Source: Populus alba
Taxonomy: Eukaryota > Streptophyta > Magnoliopsida > Malpighiales > Salicaceae
Direction: 5' to 3'
Length of the DNA: 64,000 nt
NCBI RefSeq assembly: GCF_005239225.2
Contig: NC_133302.1
Coordinates: forward strand, 9,023,991-9,087,990
Shown here in pieces: positions 36,519-49,189 of this stretch. Position 1 is the first letter of the stretch, and the number at the start of each line of letters is the position of its first letter. A program made the translations under genes and the position numbers. The notes beneath the pieces are model-generated. The model ran no database searches and was not told the origin of the DNA. It saw nothing but the letters and a program-made list of their open reading frames with translations.

Positions 36519-36932
36519 CAACATATTCAAGTGTATAACTCACTAGTAAGTAAAACACATTAAGCTAAAACAAACCAAACCGGAGTGGATTCAGAACAAA
36601 TAAATCAATTCTAAAAACTCAAGCTTGAGTTCCATATTTAAACAAAATCATGAAAAACAAAGAACTCGTTCCACAAAACAACATATTCAAGTAAATAACT
36701 CACTAGTAAGTAAAACACACTAAGCTAAAACAAACCAAACCGGAGTGGATGCAGAACAAATAAATCAATTCTAAAAACTCAAGCTTGAGTTCCATATTTA
36801 AACAAAATCATGAAAAACAAAGAACTCGTTCCACAAAACAACATATTCAAGTAAATAACTCACTAGTAAGTAAAACACACTAAGCTAAAACATACCAAAC
36901 CGGAGTGGATTAAGAACAAATAAACCAATTCT
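36519..36932 (+). repeat. 160-bp tandem repeat, about 2.6 copies
   Basis: Units start with CAACATATTCAAG at 36519, 36679 and 36839, a constant 160-bp step. Units 1 and 2 differ at only a few positions; the third stops after about 94 bp. Confidence 0.92.
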
Positions 36933-38533
36933 TCAACTGGGTTCCTCACAATACAATCACTAACATCAATGATACTACAAAAAGTCACGTCCAAGTACAA
37001 CATTCAACAAAAAAGATGACAATTTACAACATAGTAAGCTAGGCTAAATCATATCACCCACTACAAAAAAGGACTAAAACTTACTCAAAATCTAGGAAAT
37101 TGAAACCAATTCGAAAATTGGTTTCTCTCTGCCTCTTGTTTCTTCAGGTGGGGACCGACTTCAAATATCATACGGGGCCGGGGTCTGATCGAATCCAAAA
37201 CCCGATTCGCTGATTGGCCGATTGTGCAAAGTCATTTTAAAAACTAAGTGGTTTTAATGTTTTATTTTTAACTAAAAACAATATTGTTTTATAAATAAAT
37301 AGAAACTAGATATCTGACTTTTATTTTGCTGTGAATTAGATTTTGTTTAATAAAAATAAATAGATAAATGGATTTTTTCATCAGTTTTTTTAATATAATT
37401 TTTTTTAATTATAAATTAAAAATATTTATGCATGCATTAAATTGAATAAATTAATATTTGATCAATAATTAACTAAATAGAAATAAGATATTTGACAACA
37501 AAAGAAAATGCGAAAGGAAAAGTAAAAAAAGAAACAAGGATCATTTCTTAAAAAATTAAATATTGAAAGTTAAATTAAAAAAAAAACTAAAAAAAAAAGT
37601 TTATTATTGTGAACATTTGAAACTCGTGATCATGGTTATGAGATAGAGGTCACAAAGATCGACTACTTAGAAGATAAACTTTAATAAACAACATATAAAA
37701 ATTTGCAATAAAAGGATGCCTCAAAAAGAAATTAAAAAAAAATCAAGATAGTCTGGGTTAACACGTTAACCTTGTGACTATAATCATAAGAATATGATAA
37801 TCCCATATAAAGAAAAGAAAAAAAAAAACACGAAGATCAATTTCAAAAAATAAAATGTTGAGGGACATAAAAAACCTAAAGTCATCTTGTATCAACTTTC
37901 AAAACTTGTGATTCTACTCATGAGGCTAAAACTAACCTTGTAGAAGGTCAAAAAAAGAAGAAGCAAAATCTTTCATAAAAACTGACGAGAGATTAATTAA
38001 CAAAGAAAAATGCAATAAAAAAAGGACCCTAAACAAAGAACATGAGGAAAAAATTCAACATAAAAAATTTGAAATCAAATGATAGGGATGAAACTAAAAA
38101 ACTCATTTAATCAAAGGATGAAAAAATTAAACAATGAAAACAAATTTTGATGTTAAAATTAAATTAAACCAAATAATTAGGAATGAAATTGAACAAAAAA
38201 ATTAATCAAAAGAAGCTAAAAAAATAGCAATAAAAAAAATAAAAATGAAATTTTTATTTTTTATTTTTTTGAAAACAAAACTAATGTCAAACGATGAGAT
38301 CAGAAAAAAATAAGCCAAAAAAAAAATATTAACTCACGTTAATTTTTCAAACTCATGATCTAAATCATTAGATCAGAAATATCATACATGAAAAAATCAA
38401 GAAGGCTTGTCCTCAAAAAATTAAACATTGATTATCTATCTGAACGTAAGGCTTTCAAGTTATCGTTACGAACAAGAAGCAAAGAAGAGTACGTTAAATA
38501 TAACAAAGAGTTAGCTATAAACATCTTTTACAT
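36933..38533. other. Intergenic A-rich region
   Basis: No gene is supportable. 37600-38440 is A-rich with loosely repeated phrases (AACTCGTGATC, GGTTAACACGTTAACC, TTTCAAACTCATGATC) akin to 13540-14220. Confidence 0.5.
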
Positions 38534-41500
38534 GGCCATGAACTAAGCTTTTATTGGCTTGAACTAAATTAGAAGCTCTATAAATAACAGGGACTTACTA
38601 GTAAGTGTAGCTAAAGATCGATGCCACACTTGAGAAGGAAGAACATGCAGGTGGAGAACTAACCTTAATAGTAACTGGGTTAGGACAGTTAAAATAATTG
38701 ATTTCTAATTCAGTGTAGGAATATTTAAAGAGATATGATATATGCGAGAAGAAGAAAATCGAAGTAGATAATAACCTGTTAATAGAGCTTGTGAGGATGT
38801 AATTGAAAAAAATAAAGTTTGGTGACCGAAATGAAAATAGATAAAGATCCCAAGGACCAAGAAATAAAACATTGGCTATGAGCTGTGACATGAACAGTAA
38901 AGCGACAGAGGAGGTATGAAAGATTTGTTTTAAGTTTCGTTTGTAATGTAGTGGTAAGAGCATCTCCAACTGTAGTGGTAAGTTGATTAAATATGTTGTT
39001 AATGTCTTTTAAAAAAAAAGAGGCAATACCTAAAGATTCTTAAAACATTTTGTTTATTTTGAATTGGTATTTATGATATCAGTTTTTTAGCTTTTTTAGG
39101 ATTAAAATAATAAGAAGATGAAATGGATGTAAAAGATTAAATCATAGATGAATATGAAAACATAAGGATTAAATACTATTTTCTAAGACTACAAAGAAAA
39201 TTTAATTATTTTTTAAATTAGATTATTGTCATAGCTCTAGGTTTGAACTATGCAAGTTTGGTGTTTTAAGAATGTTTATGTTTTTTCTTTATTTAATAAT
39301 AGTCCAAGATTTATTATTAATTGGTGTTAGTGCCATAAAACTAATGACAAACTAGCTAGAAAAAACAAAAGTTGTATATATAAGAAAAGAAAAGCCAAAA
39401 AGTACTAAAAACCATGCAATAATGCATAGCAAGATCTTATAGCCAAAACTAACAAGACTTTACTTAATGGACTAATTAAAGATGTTTTCAAAAAATTTCA
39501 TGTATGGTCAGTTTTCATCAATTATTTTAAATCTTAACATTAAACGATGAAGAACCAACTCAAATGCTATCTCAACTAATAATCTCTTCCTAGAAAACCA
39601 ATTTTTTCTAACTAAGATCAATGATTTTCATCTTTTGGAGAATACATCAAAGAAGTGAGAAAAAAAAATGAAACAATATTCATCAATAGTTGTAACTTGA
39701 AAATATAAATTACATCATGGATAATAACAACTAGGTTGTCCAATTTCAAATAGGTTGGAAAAGATTTCAAAGAACATCCAATGGAACTTTCAAGTTTGGA
39801 AAATGAACTTCAAATACATATCAACTTATCAGACAAAAATACCATATTTATTTGGAGTAATTTTAAACATCTCTCCGTAAAATGATCTTGTGCTCTCACA
39901 TCCATTTAAAACATGTCATCCCCTGAAAAACCATCAAATTCAATTTAACTTTCAAGTTTGGAAAGAAAGTTAAACATGCATGATTGTATATGCATTTAAA
40001 CATGCATGATTCGTTATTACAAACAAATCCCATCTCTCTTTTAATTAATAAACTTACTTTATAATAATAATAATAAAAAGGTTAATATCACATCGTTTTT
40101 ATTTTTGTTAAAGATAATATTTAATTTTTTAGATTAAATAAGAAAAATAAAATAATAAAAGATAAAATTTAATCTCTTAAATTAAATAGAATAAAATAAA
40201 AATAACTAAAGGAAATATGTATTCTTACCAAAAAGCCTTAAATATTTAATATTTTTTATTAAAGATGATATTTAATTTTTTATATTAAATAATAATAATA
40301 AAATCATTAAAGATAATATTTAATCTCATAAATTAAATATAATAGAATAAAAATAACTAAATGAAATATTTGTTCTTACCATCAATTAAGTATTAAATCG
40401 AGGCTATGTCCTTGCAGCTTCGCAAATAAATAGTCACTCCATTGCTTAGGTGTAGACGCTGTGATTGAACCACAATGAGGATGAGGAAGCAAATGATATG
40501 GCGGTGGTGAAGGCATCACTGTATCTCTTCCCACTTCTAACTCTTCAAATGAATCTGATTTTCCTGCGATCACATGGACCCCACATTCTTTAATGTGTAC
40601 TGCATGCTCTCTTGATTGTGAAGAAATGTATAGTTCCAATTCGTCATCTGCACAATAATCTTCCATTGCCATTTCACTTCTACTCATGTATCTTATCCGT
40701 CCCTCAGATACTGGTGATCCATAATCTTTAAACAATTGAATACCGTTGCTTTTATTTCTTATAATAATAATAATGGGTATATGGACAACCCAAAGAACTA
40801 AGCCTAGGAAGGCTGGAGGTATATGGAATGACAATGAGCATCCTTCTCCACTGTAGCTCATCCAATTTGGCAACTCACCAGGAAAGGAGTAAATACGATA
40901 CCGGTGACGACCGTTGCACATTGCCTGTATAAATATATTATCATTAAATCAAGAAATAAAAAATAAAACCAATCAGACTTTAAATATTTAATAAAAAATA
41001 TTATTAAATATAATATTTATTTTTTAGATTAAATAAGAAAAATAAAAAATATTATTAAAGATGATATTTATTTTTTAAAATAAAATAATAATAATAATAA
41101 TGATTATTGCCTGTATACATATTGATTTTAAAGAATGCTGAGATTTTAGACATTAATCAATATATGTGTCAATTGTTTGTGTTTATTTTTTTGCAAGAGA
41201 GACTGAAAGAAAAAGTACCTCAACAACACTCTTCTGTAATTTATTTGGTGAATGACGCCGGTGAATCCGGTTATCATCAACACGAATATACCAGAAACTA
41301 TTACTTAGACCTTCGATGCCCTGAATCTCTTCTAACGAATGACTTTCCTCTAGATTTATATATAGATGTTTTTTTGACTTGATTGGCATTCTTACTCTTT
41401 CCAATGATTTGCAATGATCTGCACTCAAAAAGTCTAAACTTGAGGGAAGATATGGGATTGATACAAGATATTTGCATGCCCGAACAGACAAGAGCCGTAG

Positions 41501-42796
41501 CTCGGGAAGGAAGCCGATCCCAGAAGGCAGGCTGGAGATTTTGTTTCCTGTTAGATCTAAAAATTCTAGAGCGGACAAACCACTAAAATCAACACAGTTA
41601 GTTGTGCGATCAGTCAAACCACCATTAGAAAGCTCAAGATGTTTCACTGATATCCATTCAATGAAAGATGCTGGCAGCCAACGTTTCCAATTCAAAACAC
41701 CTGTTGAAATCAAAGAAGAACTTGGTGGAGTCGAACTGTATCCACACAATGATAACCTTTTGACATGCTTTAATTGTCCAATTGAAGAGAGAAATTGCTC
41801 ATTTTCAATCCCATCAGCTAGTAGCTCGGTTAAGGATTCCATATCATCCATGTGTTCCGGTAATTTCTCAAGTTGTGAACACCCAGAAATATTCAGAGTT
41901 TCAAGAGACTTTAGATTGCCAGGGAGATTCTTCAACCTCCAACATCCCTCTAGATTCAAGAAAACGAGGCTCGTCAAATTTTCAATTGATTGATGCATCT
42001 CAACTAAACTCGAGCAACCTCTTAGAATTAGTTTCTCTAGACTTGAACTGTGCAAATCTGGTGTTTTAATAAGTTGCTGAGAATGACTGAGATCAAGGAT
42101 TTTAAGCTTGTCAAGAATCTGTTATAATAGAGAGAAAAATAATGAAAATTAATCATAGAAAGTCATAACGTGTAAATATAAATTACATACTGGAAAAAAT
42201 TTGGGGATTGTAGCATGTTTCGTACCTTTTTTTCCTTCCATAATTCTTTGAGGTTACTATACTGCATATCAAGAACATCTAAATTGTCCAAGGTAAAATC
42301 AGATGGAAAACCTTTCAAAGGACATTCATGCCAACAAATCCACATCAACTCTTTAGAAAGCAGTTTGAAGGATCCGGTGAGATGTACTCCATTGATTTGG
42401 AGTAAATTTAAGCATTTCATTTCTGCAAATGATCCTGTGCCAAGTGATTTAGCTGCTGATGCTTTGACATCCAGTGCAAGACCCTCTACAACATCCGTAC
42501 CCTAAAAAAAAAACAATACAACTTTAATACAATTATTTGTAATAAGTTTGACTAGAAAATACGCTTGAGCTCTTACCTTCTGGTGGTCAAGTACATTACA
42601 TGCATCGTCTTTATTCCAAATTCTGGTCCTTTTTCCAGGATGCAAGGGAGACGCTTTACAAACGACCTCCCTTCCCATGTCTCGTAATAGATCATGCATG
42701 GCTACCATCTCTCCATATAACTGCCTTTCATCTTTAATGTTACACTCATGAAATTGAATCAGAGACCTTTCACGGAGAGTTTTCAAAACAACTTCT
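38534..42796 (-). repeat. Segmental duplication, copy A
   Basis: Matches copy B in two blocks: 38534-38970 with 47877-48310, and 38980-42796 with 51607-54820. The match starts at GGCCATGAAC and ends abruptly inside the NBS exon at AACAACTTCT. Identity is very high by eye, including introns and flanks. Copy A keeps about 850 bp at 40580-41427 that copy B has lost. Confidence 0.88.
40382..42796 (-). pseudogene. 5'-truncated TNL: NBS end, LRR and C-JID
   Basis: Four exon pieces on the minus strand join in phase 0: 42796-42577 (end of NB-ARC with MHDLLRDMGREVV), 42501-42226 (starts GTDVVEGLALDV, ends LWKEKK), 42118-41219 (LRRs such as LEKLILRGCSSLVEMHQS and LKSLETLNISGCSQLEKLP) and 40924-40382 (C-JID, RIYSFPGELPNWMSYSGEG). 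TIR and most of the NBS are absent: homology to the full copy at 53.3-56.3 kb stops at 42796 inside the NBS exon, followed by unrelated AT-rich DNA. Relative to copy B this copy has lost nine bases in the LRR exon (in frame) and retains eight extra residues before the MHD motif. Without a promoter or start it is best called a pseudogene, though the LRR and C-JID frames remain open. Confidence 0.85.
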
Positions 42797-43437
42797 AAAA
42801 TAAGGCTAGATCATAAGGCTAGATCACAATGTAAAAGAAAAATCCAAAAAAATATCAACGTAAAATTCTAAATCAACCAAAATAAATTGGGATAAATTTG
42901 AAAAAATGAAATAAAAAAAATAATTTAAAAAATGTAGATTTGAAAAGGAAGAGAACTAAATTTGATACAAAAAGAAATAAAATCAAATTATAAAGGATGG
43001 AATTGAAAAAACAATTTCAATTAAAAAAAATAATAAGAACAACTAAAAAAAAAAAAAAAAATAAAGATCGTATTTAATATAAAAATAACAATCGAAGGGT
43101 GCGAGCGACGACAACCACTTTTGAATTTTAATATTGATTTATATATTAAAATACAAAATTATCCCTAACTCCACATGAGAATTTTCAAAAATATATAGTA
43201 AAAAATCTAAAATAACCTTACAATCAATAGTAGAGAGAGTTTATTTTTTAGGGACATTTAAGTGATTAACATGCATAAAAAAAATGAAATATTTGTAAAG
43301 CCCTAAATCAAAAGGAATTTTTTTAAGGGTTATTTGATAATTATATTATAAAAAAAATGTAAAATTACTAATTAATATTTTTCTGTAATGTAATTACTAA
43401 TAAACTAAAAAAGATTTTTTTAAGAATTTTTTAGAGA
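42797..43437. other. AT-rich DNA at the TNL truncation point
   Basis: Starts at the break in the NBS exon. No coding potential is visible. Confidence 0.5.
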
Positions 43438-44590
43438 GTGAAAAACTGACCTTTGGTATTGTTTCCTTTGCGCTTTTTATTTATTTCTCTCACTCTATAG
43501 TGGAAGTTTGAAAAACTTTATGGCAATAATACACTTTCACACTAGGAGTGTCTTTCTCCGTTCCTTCGAACAATGCCAAAAGCTAAACAGTATGGCGAAG
43601 TGATAGGATGGTGATGGTCTTGATGGACTGCCAAAAATTTTGTGCTATTTTCCATATCAACAGTTTAGATTACATAGTTACCTAACAAATAAAAAAAATC
43701 AATACCCTAAAACTCTTTTTTTTTATTGCATTATTGTACTCTTTTAACCGTAAACTAATACCCAATTACTTTTTTATATATATGAAGAAAGGGTTGAATT
43801 AATTTTTTTCAAGTATTTTGTTTTTTTTTTAATTTGTTTTTCATGGCATGTTTCATTTTGGTGTTTTTAAGATTAATTGGTTTTAAATTGCTTTTTATAT
43901 AGTTTTTTTATGATTTTTTTAAAAATCCCAACTATATTATTATCAGTTATTCATTTTTATCAGGTTTAATGATACTTCAAAGTTCAAACTACTTTTAAAT
44001 CCTTTAGTGTGATTCTTGTGCTAAAGTGGTCCAGTGAGGGAGACCAAACTGTTTAGGGACCATCATTCTATTTACCAGGGGATTGGTTTGAAAAGTGGGC
44101 TAGGTCTATCGTTTGGGGTAGATAATTTTGTCCTTCCTTTTTGTTTCCTCTGAAGACATAAAGTTAATTATAATTAATTAATAACTCAAACAATCTCGAG
44201 CATGCTTAATTTAATATAATTTCATTTTAAAAATGCATTTTATTGTAAAACTATACCTTTTACTTGTAAAAAAACTATTCATCTAAAAATTTAAATTAAA
44301 CTCTAAAATATAATTTATATTATTTTTTAACATACTTCATTAAAGCCTTTTTAATTAAACCTACACAATTACATATTGAAATTCACTTATTGGTAGTTTC
44401 GTGGTAGGCGCAGATGTGACTTAAAGTTTCATGATAAAAAGAAAATAAAAGGAAATTGAGAAAGTTTCTTGCAAATTATCAACCAAGAAATAATTGTCAA
44501 AGAGCAAAGAGTTTTTAGAGCGGTAATTTCGTGGTGGTTGCTGAGGGAGGATGGTATGTTTTGGAGTGCAGTAAAATCATATTTTAAAAA
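43438..44590. repeat. TNL-flank repeat, copy 1
   Basis: It begins GTGAAAAACTGACCTTTGG and contains GTTTCCTTTGCGC, TTTCGTGGTAGGCGCAGAT and a block ending TTTTGGAGTGCAGTAAAAT. It is repeated at 58429-59075, and its last part also at 56821-57000 upstream of the TNL at 53.3-56.3 kb. Confidence 0.7.
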
Positions 44591-47500
44591 TATTTTAAAT
44601 TTTTTTATTGTTTTAAATTATTTTTTATTATTATAATGTATCATGTTAAAAATATTTTTTTTAAAAAAATATTATTTTAATATATTTTAAAAATACTTTA
44701 AAATATAATATTTATTACAATGCCGTTATATCTAGTATTATTTTTGAGGATGTAAAACGTTGAAAGTAGGTGTATATTGATTGACATAAAAGTTTTTTAA
44801 ACAATTGGAAAGGATATGTTAAAAAAATAGAATGAAAATGAACACTAATAAAGTAGAGAATTTGATAGAATTTTTCTAGTAAAAAATCTATTTTTTGCTA
44901 ATTAAGTACAGTTCTTGCTGTTTTTAGTATCTAACAATTGGCATGAAGGGGTAATAAAAAAGAAAATGAACAAAGGAGTTTAGGAGAAGTAATCTGAAGA
45001 GTAAACAAAGGAAATTGAATTGAGGTTTCTAGTTGTATTCTTCATATAGGAGAAGGAGAAAGGATATGCTTTCTATTCATTTTGCAGGAGAGAGCACCAC
45101 GAATTTCGAGTCAAAGCAAGTCAGATGTAGTACAAGTTAGAAAAATTATATTTATTTATTTTTGATATTATCATATTAAAATAATTCAAAAATATATAAA
45201 AATATATTTTTAAACAAATAAAATTTAAAATTTAATAAAAAATGGGTTTAAATTCATATACATGAGAAAGCATCAGGAAATTTCCTTTATAATTTACTAG
45301 AAATTCTGAGTGAAATCTCCGGTCAATGCAGTTGTATTATCTTTGGTCCCTAGATTTACATACCGTTATCTTTATAAATATTTTCTCAGTTATTTTTTTT
45401 AATTTAGGTTAGAATTTTTAATTTTTTATACAATATTATTAATTTTGTTTGTACTTAAAAAGGAATATTTTTTCATTTTTTATTTTTTTATTAAATATTA
45501 TCAAGCTCTTCGTTTTTTCATTTAAAAAAATAATATTTTTTTTATTTAGTTATTATAATTTTGAAATCCAGTCCAATCCGGAGGGTACATACATTTTTTT
45601 CCCTGCGCTATTATTGTAACAATTTATTAAAGCAACGAAGAATGCTTCTTTCTAAAAACATTCAGACTTTACTCGCGATTTAGAGTTTTTGTTAATAGAT
45701 ACAGAGATTGGTTTTGAAAAGCAATGAAGGCTGCTTCTTTCTAAAAACATTCAGACTTCTTCCTGTCAATCAATCCCAATCCAAGGCAACCATGGTAGAC
45801 TCTTGGGCTAAAGCAATGCGAACACTAACTTTTATTTGTTTTTTTTTTGCCAAAGCCATTACGTCTAAGATAGAAAGTGGCATAAAGCTCTCATAGTAGT
45901 TCCCGCTTTCACACTGAGTGGAAAGTGGGAAAGGGATTTACACTTTCCACTCGAAAAGGACTAAAGCATTCTAAACATGGTTTTTTTTTTTTTTTTTCCA
46001 GTTGAGGAATTTTATCAAACACCTGATACGCGTCATTAAAAAATTAACAGCGGGATAAAGGGATTTCGTGGGCGGCAAACTCTTTTGGCTCAGAATAGGG
46101 AGTGTTTGTTAAACTTCATAAAAAAGTAAATTAAAGCTTCCAAATTTCTAGCTAATAATATGTCTACGGAGCCTCGCCCACGTACTACAGTACAGCATAA
46201 AACGGAGGTCTCTGCTAACTTCTTACGTCACCATAAAATGGTAGATAAAAGGAAGTTCAAGATTCCTTGCTGCGCTCCATTATGAGCTACTACGTGTTCA
46301 GTACTCCATTTAGATGCTGAATGGAAAGTTCAAACAATTGATTAAAATAAAGTTTTTAATATACACTCCATTTTATATATATCAGAAAAATATATTTTTT
46401 TTATATAATTTACATGATGTATCTGTTAAAACAATTCAATTAACATAAAAATAAATATGTATATGAAAAGGAATGAGGCTCAAATTTTCCTTAATTGATT
46501 TGTATTTTTGTTCTTGCTTTAACTTAAATACAAAAAGTTTATATACAGGTTAAGCTGAAAATATTATTTTAAACTTAATAAATAAAATAAGATAAATATA
46601 TTATTTAACAGTATTGTTCACTGATTAATATCATGATATGTTTTAAAGGTAATTGAAAAATCTCAATTTAATCATTTTTATATACCATCCCATCATTATA
46701 ATTTTTTTGTTACTTTTTTTTTTGGTTTTAGAATATGGACCAGTTCATATGACAAATTAGTTTTTTTATAGATATAAAATATGATAAATGAGATTTTGAT
46801 ATAAGAATTTTTGGGATAGAAAATATTTTTATTTAGTTTAGAAATTTTATTTATTTCTATTCAGTATTATTAAACTTGTATATTTTTTTGTATTAAAATA
46901 TATAACAATGATATTTTTTTTATTTTTTAAAAATCATTTTTGATATCAGTACATCAAAATGATTTGAAAACACTAAAAATATATTATTTTATTATTTTAA
47001 AGTAAATAAAAAAAATAATTTTTTTTAATTTTTTTTAAAAGTAGTATCATTTATACCAACAGATACACAGTATTTTTTTTTATATATATTTTGAATATTA
47101 AAAAAATTAATCCACTGCTATTGTACTAAACTTGAAAATTATGTAAAACTTATTCTATTAGTAACATGGGAGTGATACTGTTGTCTTGGTCCATATATAA
47201 GGGGATCTTTTGGCAATAGTATTTTAAAATACAAGATTTTGTCTTACTGGGAAGATAAACTCAAATTTTTATTGAAGATGAGAAATTATTGTTGATTAAA
47301 TTAAAGATAAAATCAAGCTGTAGTATAAAAATTTACATGTTTGGGTTTAAAATTCTCAAAATTAACTAGAGAGTGTCATGGACATCAATCCATACATTGG
47401 GAAAACTTTAATTTATTTAAGAGTGGTTAAAATAACTTCTCAAAATATTTTTTAATTAAAAGTGTATTAAAATAATATTTTTAAAAATTTATTTTTAATA

Positions 47501-47876
47501 TAAGCACATCAAAATGATTTAAAAACAATTTAAAAAATTAATTAATTTGATTCCCAAAAGCATCCTAAAACTAAATTTATTCTTGTCTTATCCTATTTTG
47601 TTGAGTTCTATATATGGAGATGATAGCATGATTTATAAACTGTTATACAACTCAATCTAGACAAATAACTCGTTCGTAATCATGGTTAAGTAATTTATTT
47701 ACTTTGCTCAACAATCATGAGTTATTATTTAAGTAATCAACTAGTAAGGGATTTTGCTCCGTATAGTTAATAATTAAAATAATTTTTTATATGATCAACT
47801 GGACTAGAGATTTAAGGGATTAATATTATGTTCCAATATGAATATTTATTACATCCAAAATAAACATTATTTAGTT
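44591..47876. other. Intergenic DNA between TNL segments
   Basis: No gene is supportable. It holds foldback repeat copies (about 44580-44715, 46890-47060, 47430-47540). A short local duplication (CTTCTTTCTAAAAACATTCA at about 45651 and 45735) is present. Pieces around 45820-46040 recur near 49050-49130 and 50700-50760. Confidence 0.5.
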
Positions 47877-48297
47877 GGCCATGAACAAAGCTTTTATTGG
47901 CTTGAACTAAATTAGAAGCTCTATAAATAACAGTGACTAAGTAAGTGTAGCTAAAGATCGATGCCACACTTGAGAAGGAAGAACATGCAAGTGGAGAACT
48001 AACCTTAATAGTAACTGGGTTAGGACAGTTAAAATAATTGATTTCTAATTCAGTGTAGGAATATTTAAAGAGATATGATATATGCGAGAAGAAGAAAGTC
48101 AAAGTAGATAATAACCTGATAATAGAGTTTGTGAGGATGTAATTGAAAAAAATAAAGTTTGGTGACCGAAATGAAAATAGTTAAAGATCCCAAGGACCAA
48201 GAAATAAAACATTGGCTATGAGCAGTGACATGAACAGTAAAGCGACAGAGGAGGTATGAAAGATTTGTTTTAAGTTTCGTTTGTAATGTAGTGGTAA

Positions 48298-48975
48298 GAG
48301 CATCTCCAACCGGAGAGGCAAATGAGGAGCCAAAATTAAAAAGATGTCCTTTTAGCTATTATTTTCTTAATTAAGTATTCCAATCCAGCAGCCAACAGGA
48401 AAGCCAAAATGGCTCTTTAAGTTGAGATGAGCTATTTCTACATATTTCTGTAGAAATAGCAAAAAAAACAAATAACGTTGCCAATGGCTATTTTTATAGC
48501 CATTGGTCAACAATATTTTTTTTTCTTTAAAAGCAAGGAGATAAACTTGTTCTTGTTTAAAATTTTTTCAAAGCATGAATTTTTTTTTAAAAAAATTGAA
48601 AATCAAAATTGAAAATATTAATGGTTTTTTCAAAGTTTGAATTTAAATTTACTTTTAAAAAATTAAATTTTTAATAGTAACATATAAAATTAAAAATATT
48701 CATATAAATAAATTTTAAGTTTAATTTTTAAATTATATCTTTTAACTTTCATATTATTTCATTAAATTTTATATTATTTTTATAAATTACTCATATTAAT
48801 TATATAATTAATAACATCATAATTATATTATATCTAAAATATCTAAATTAGTTACATAATTATATAAAAATGAATTTAACATGAAATAATCAAAAAAGCT
48901 ATATTTATACTATTCAAAAAGCCATTTTATTTAATTTAACTTTTTAATTTGGTTTTTTACATAGAAGATACTCTA
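48298..48975. mobile_element. Tourist-like (PIF/Harbinger) MITE
   Basis: The ends are GAGCATCTCC and GAAGATACTC (inverted, 8 of 10 matching), bounded on each side by the 3-bp direct repeat TAA. A TWA target duplication with GAGCATCTCC-type ends is typical of plant Tourist/Harbinger MITEs. The interior has no ORF and contains a short palindrome around CTATTTCTACATATTTCTGTAGAAATAG (given in part as TTTCTACA and TGTAGAAA). Confidence 0.65.
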
Positions 48976-49189
48976 AGACTGAGGAGGCAACACGTTGTTG
49001 ATTCCTAAGCTGAATTAGGTTCATTTTTTAACATAATTAATGTGGCAGTGTGACCGCTAACTTTTATTTGTTTTTTTTTTGCCAAAGTCTAAGATAGAAA
49101 GCTCTCATCTCAATAAGTTCCCACTTTCACATTCAATAAATGTAACACAGTGGAAGACTTGAAAATTACTTGTTTTTGTGATGTAATAG

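Noticed and set aside
41472..42069. Plus-strand ORFs across the LRR exon of copy A, and their counterparts at 53383-54118
   Set aside because: They are antisense to the LRR exon and appear in both copies only because the copies are nearly identical.
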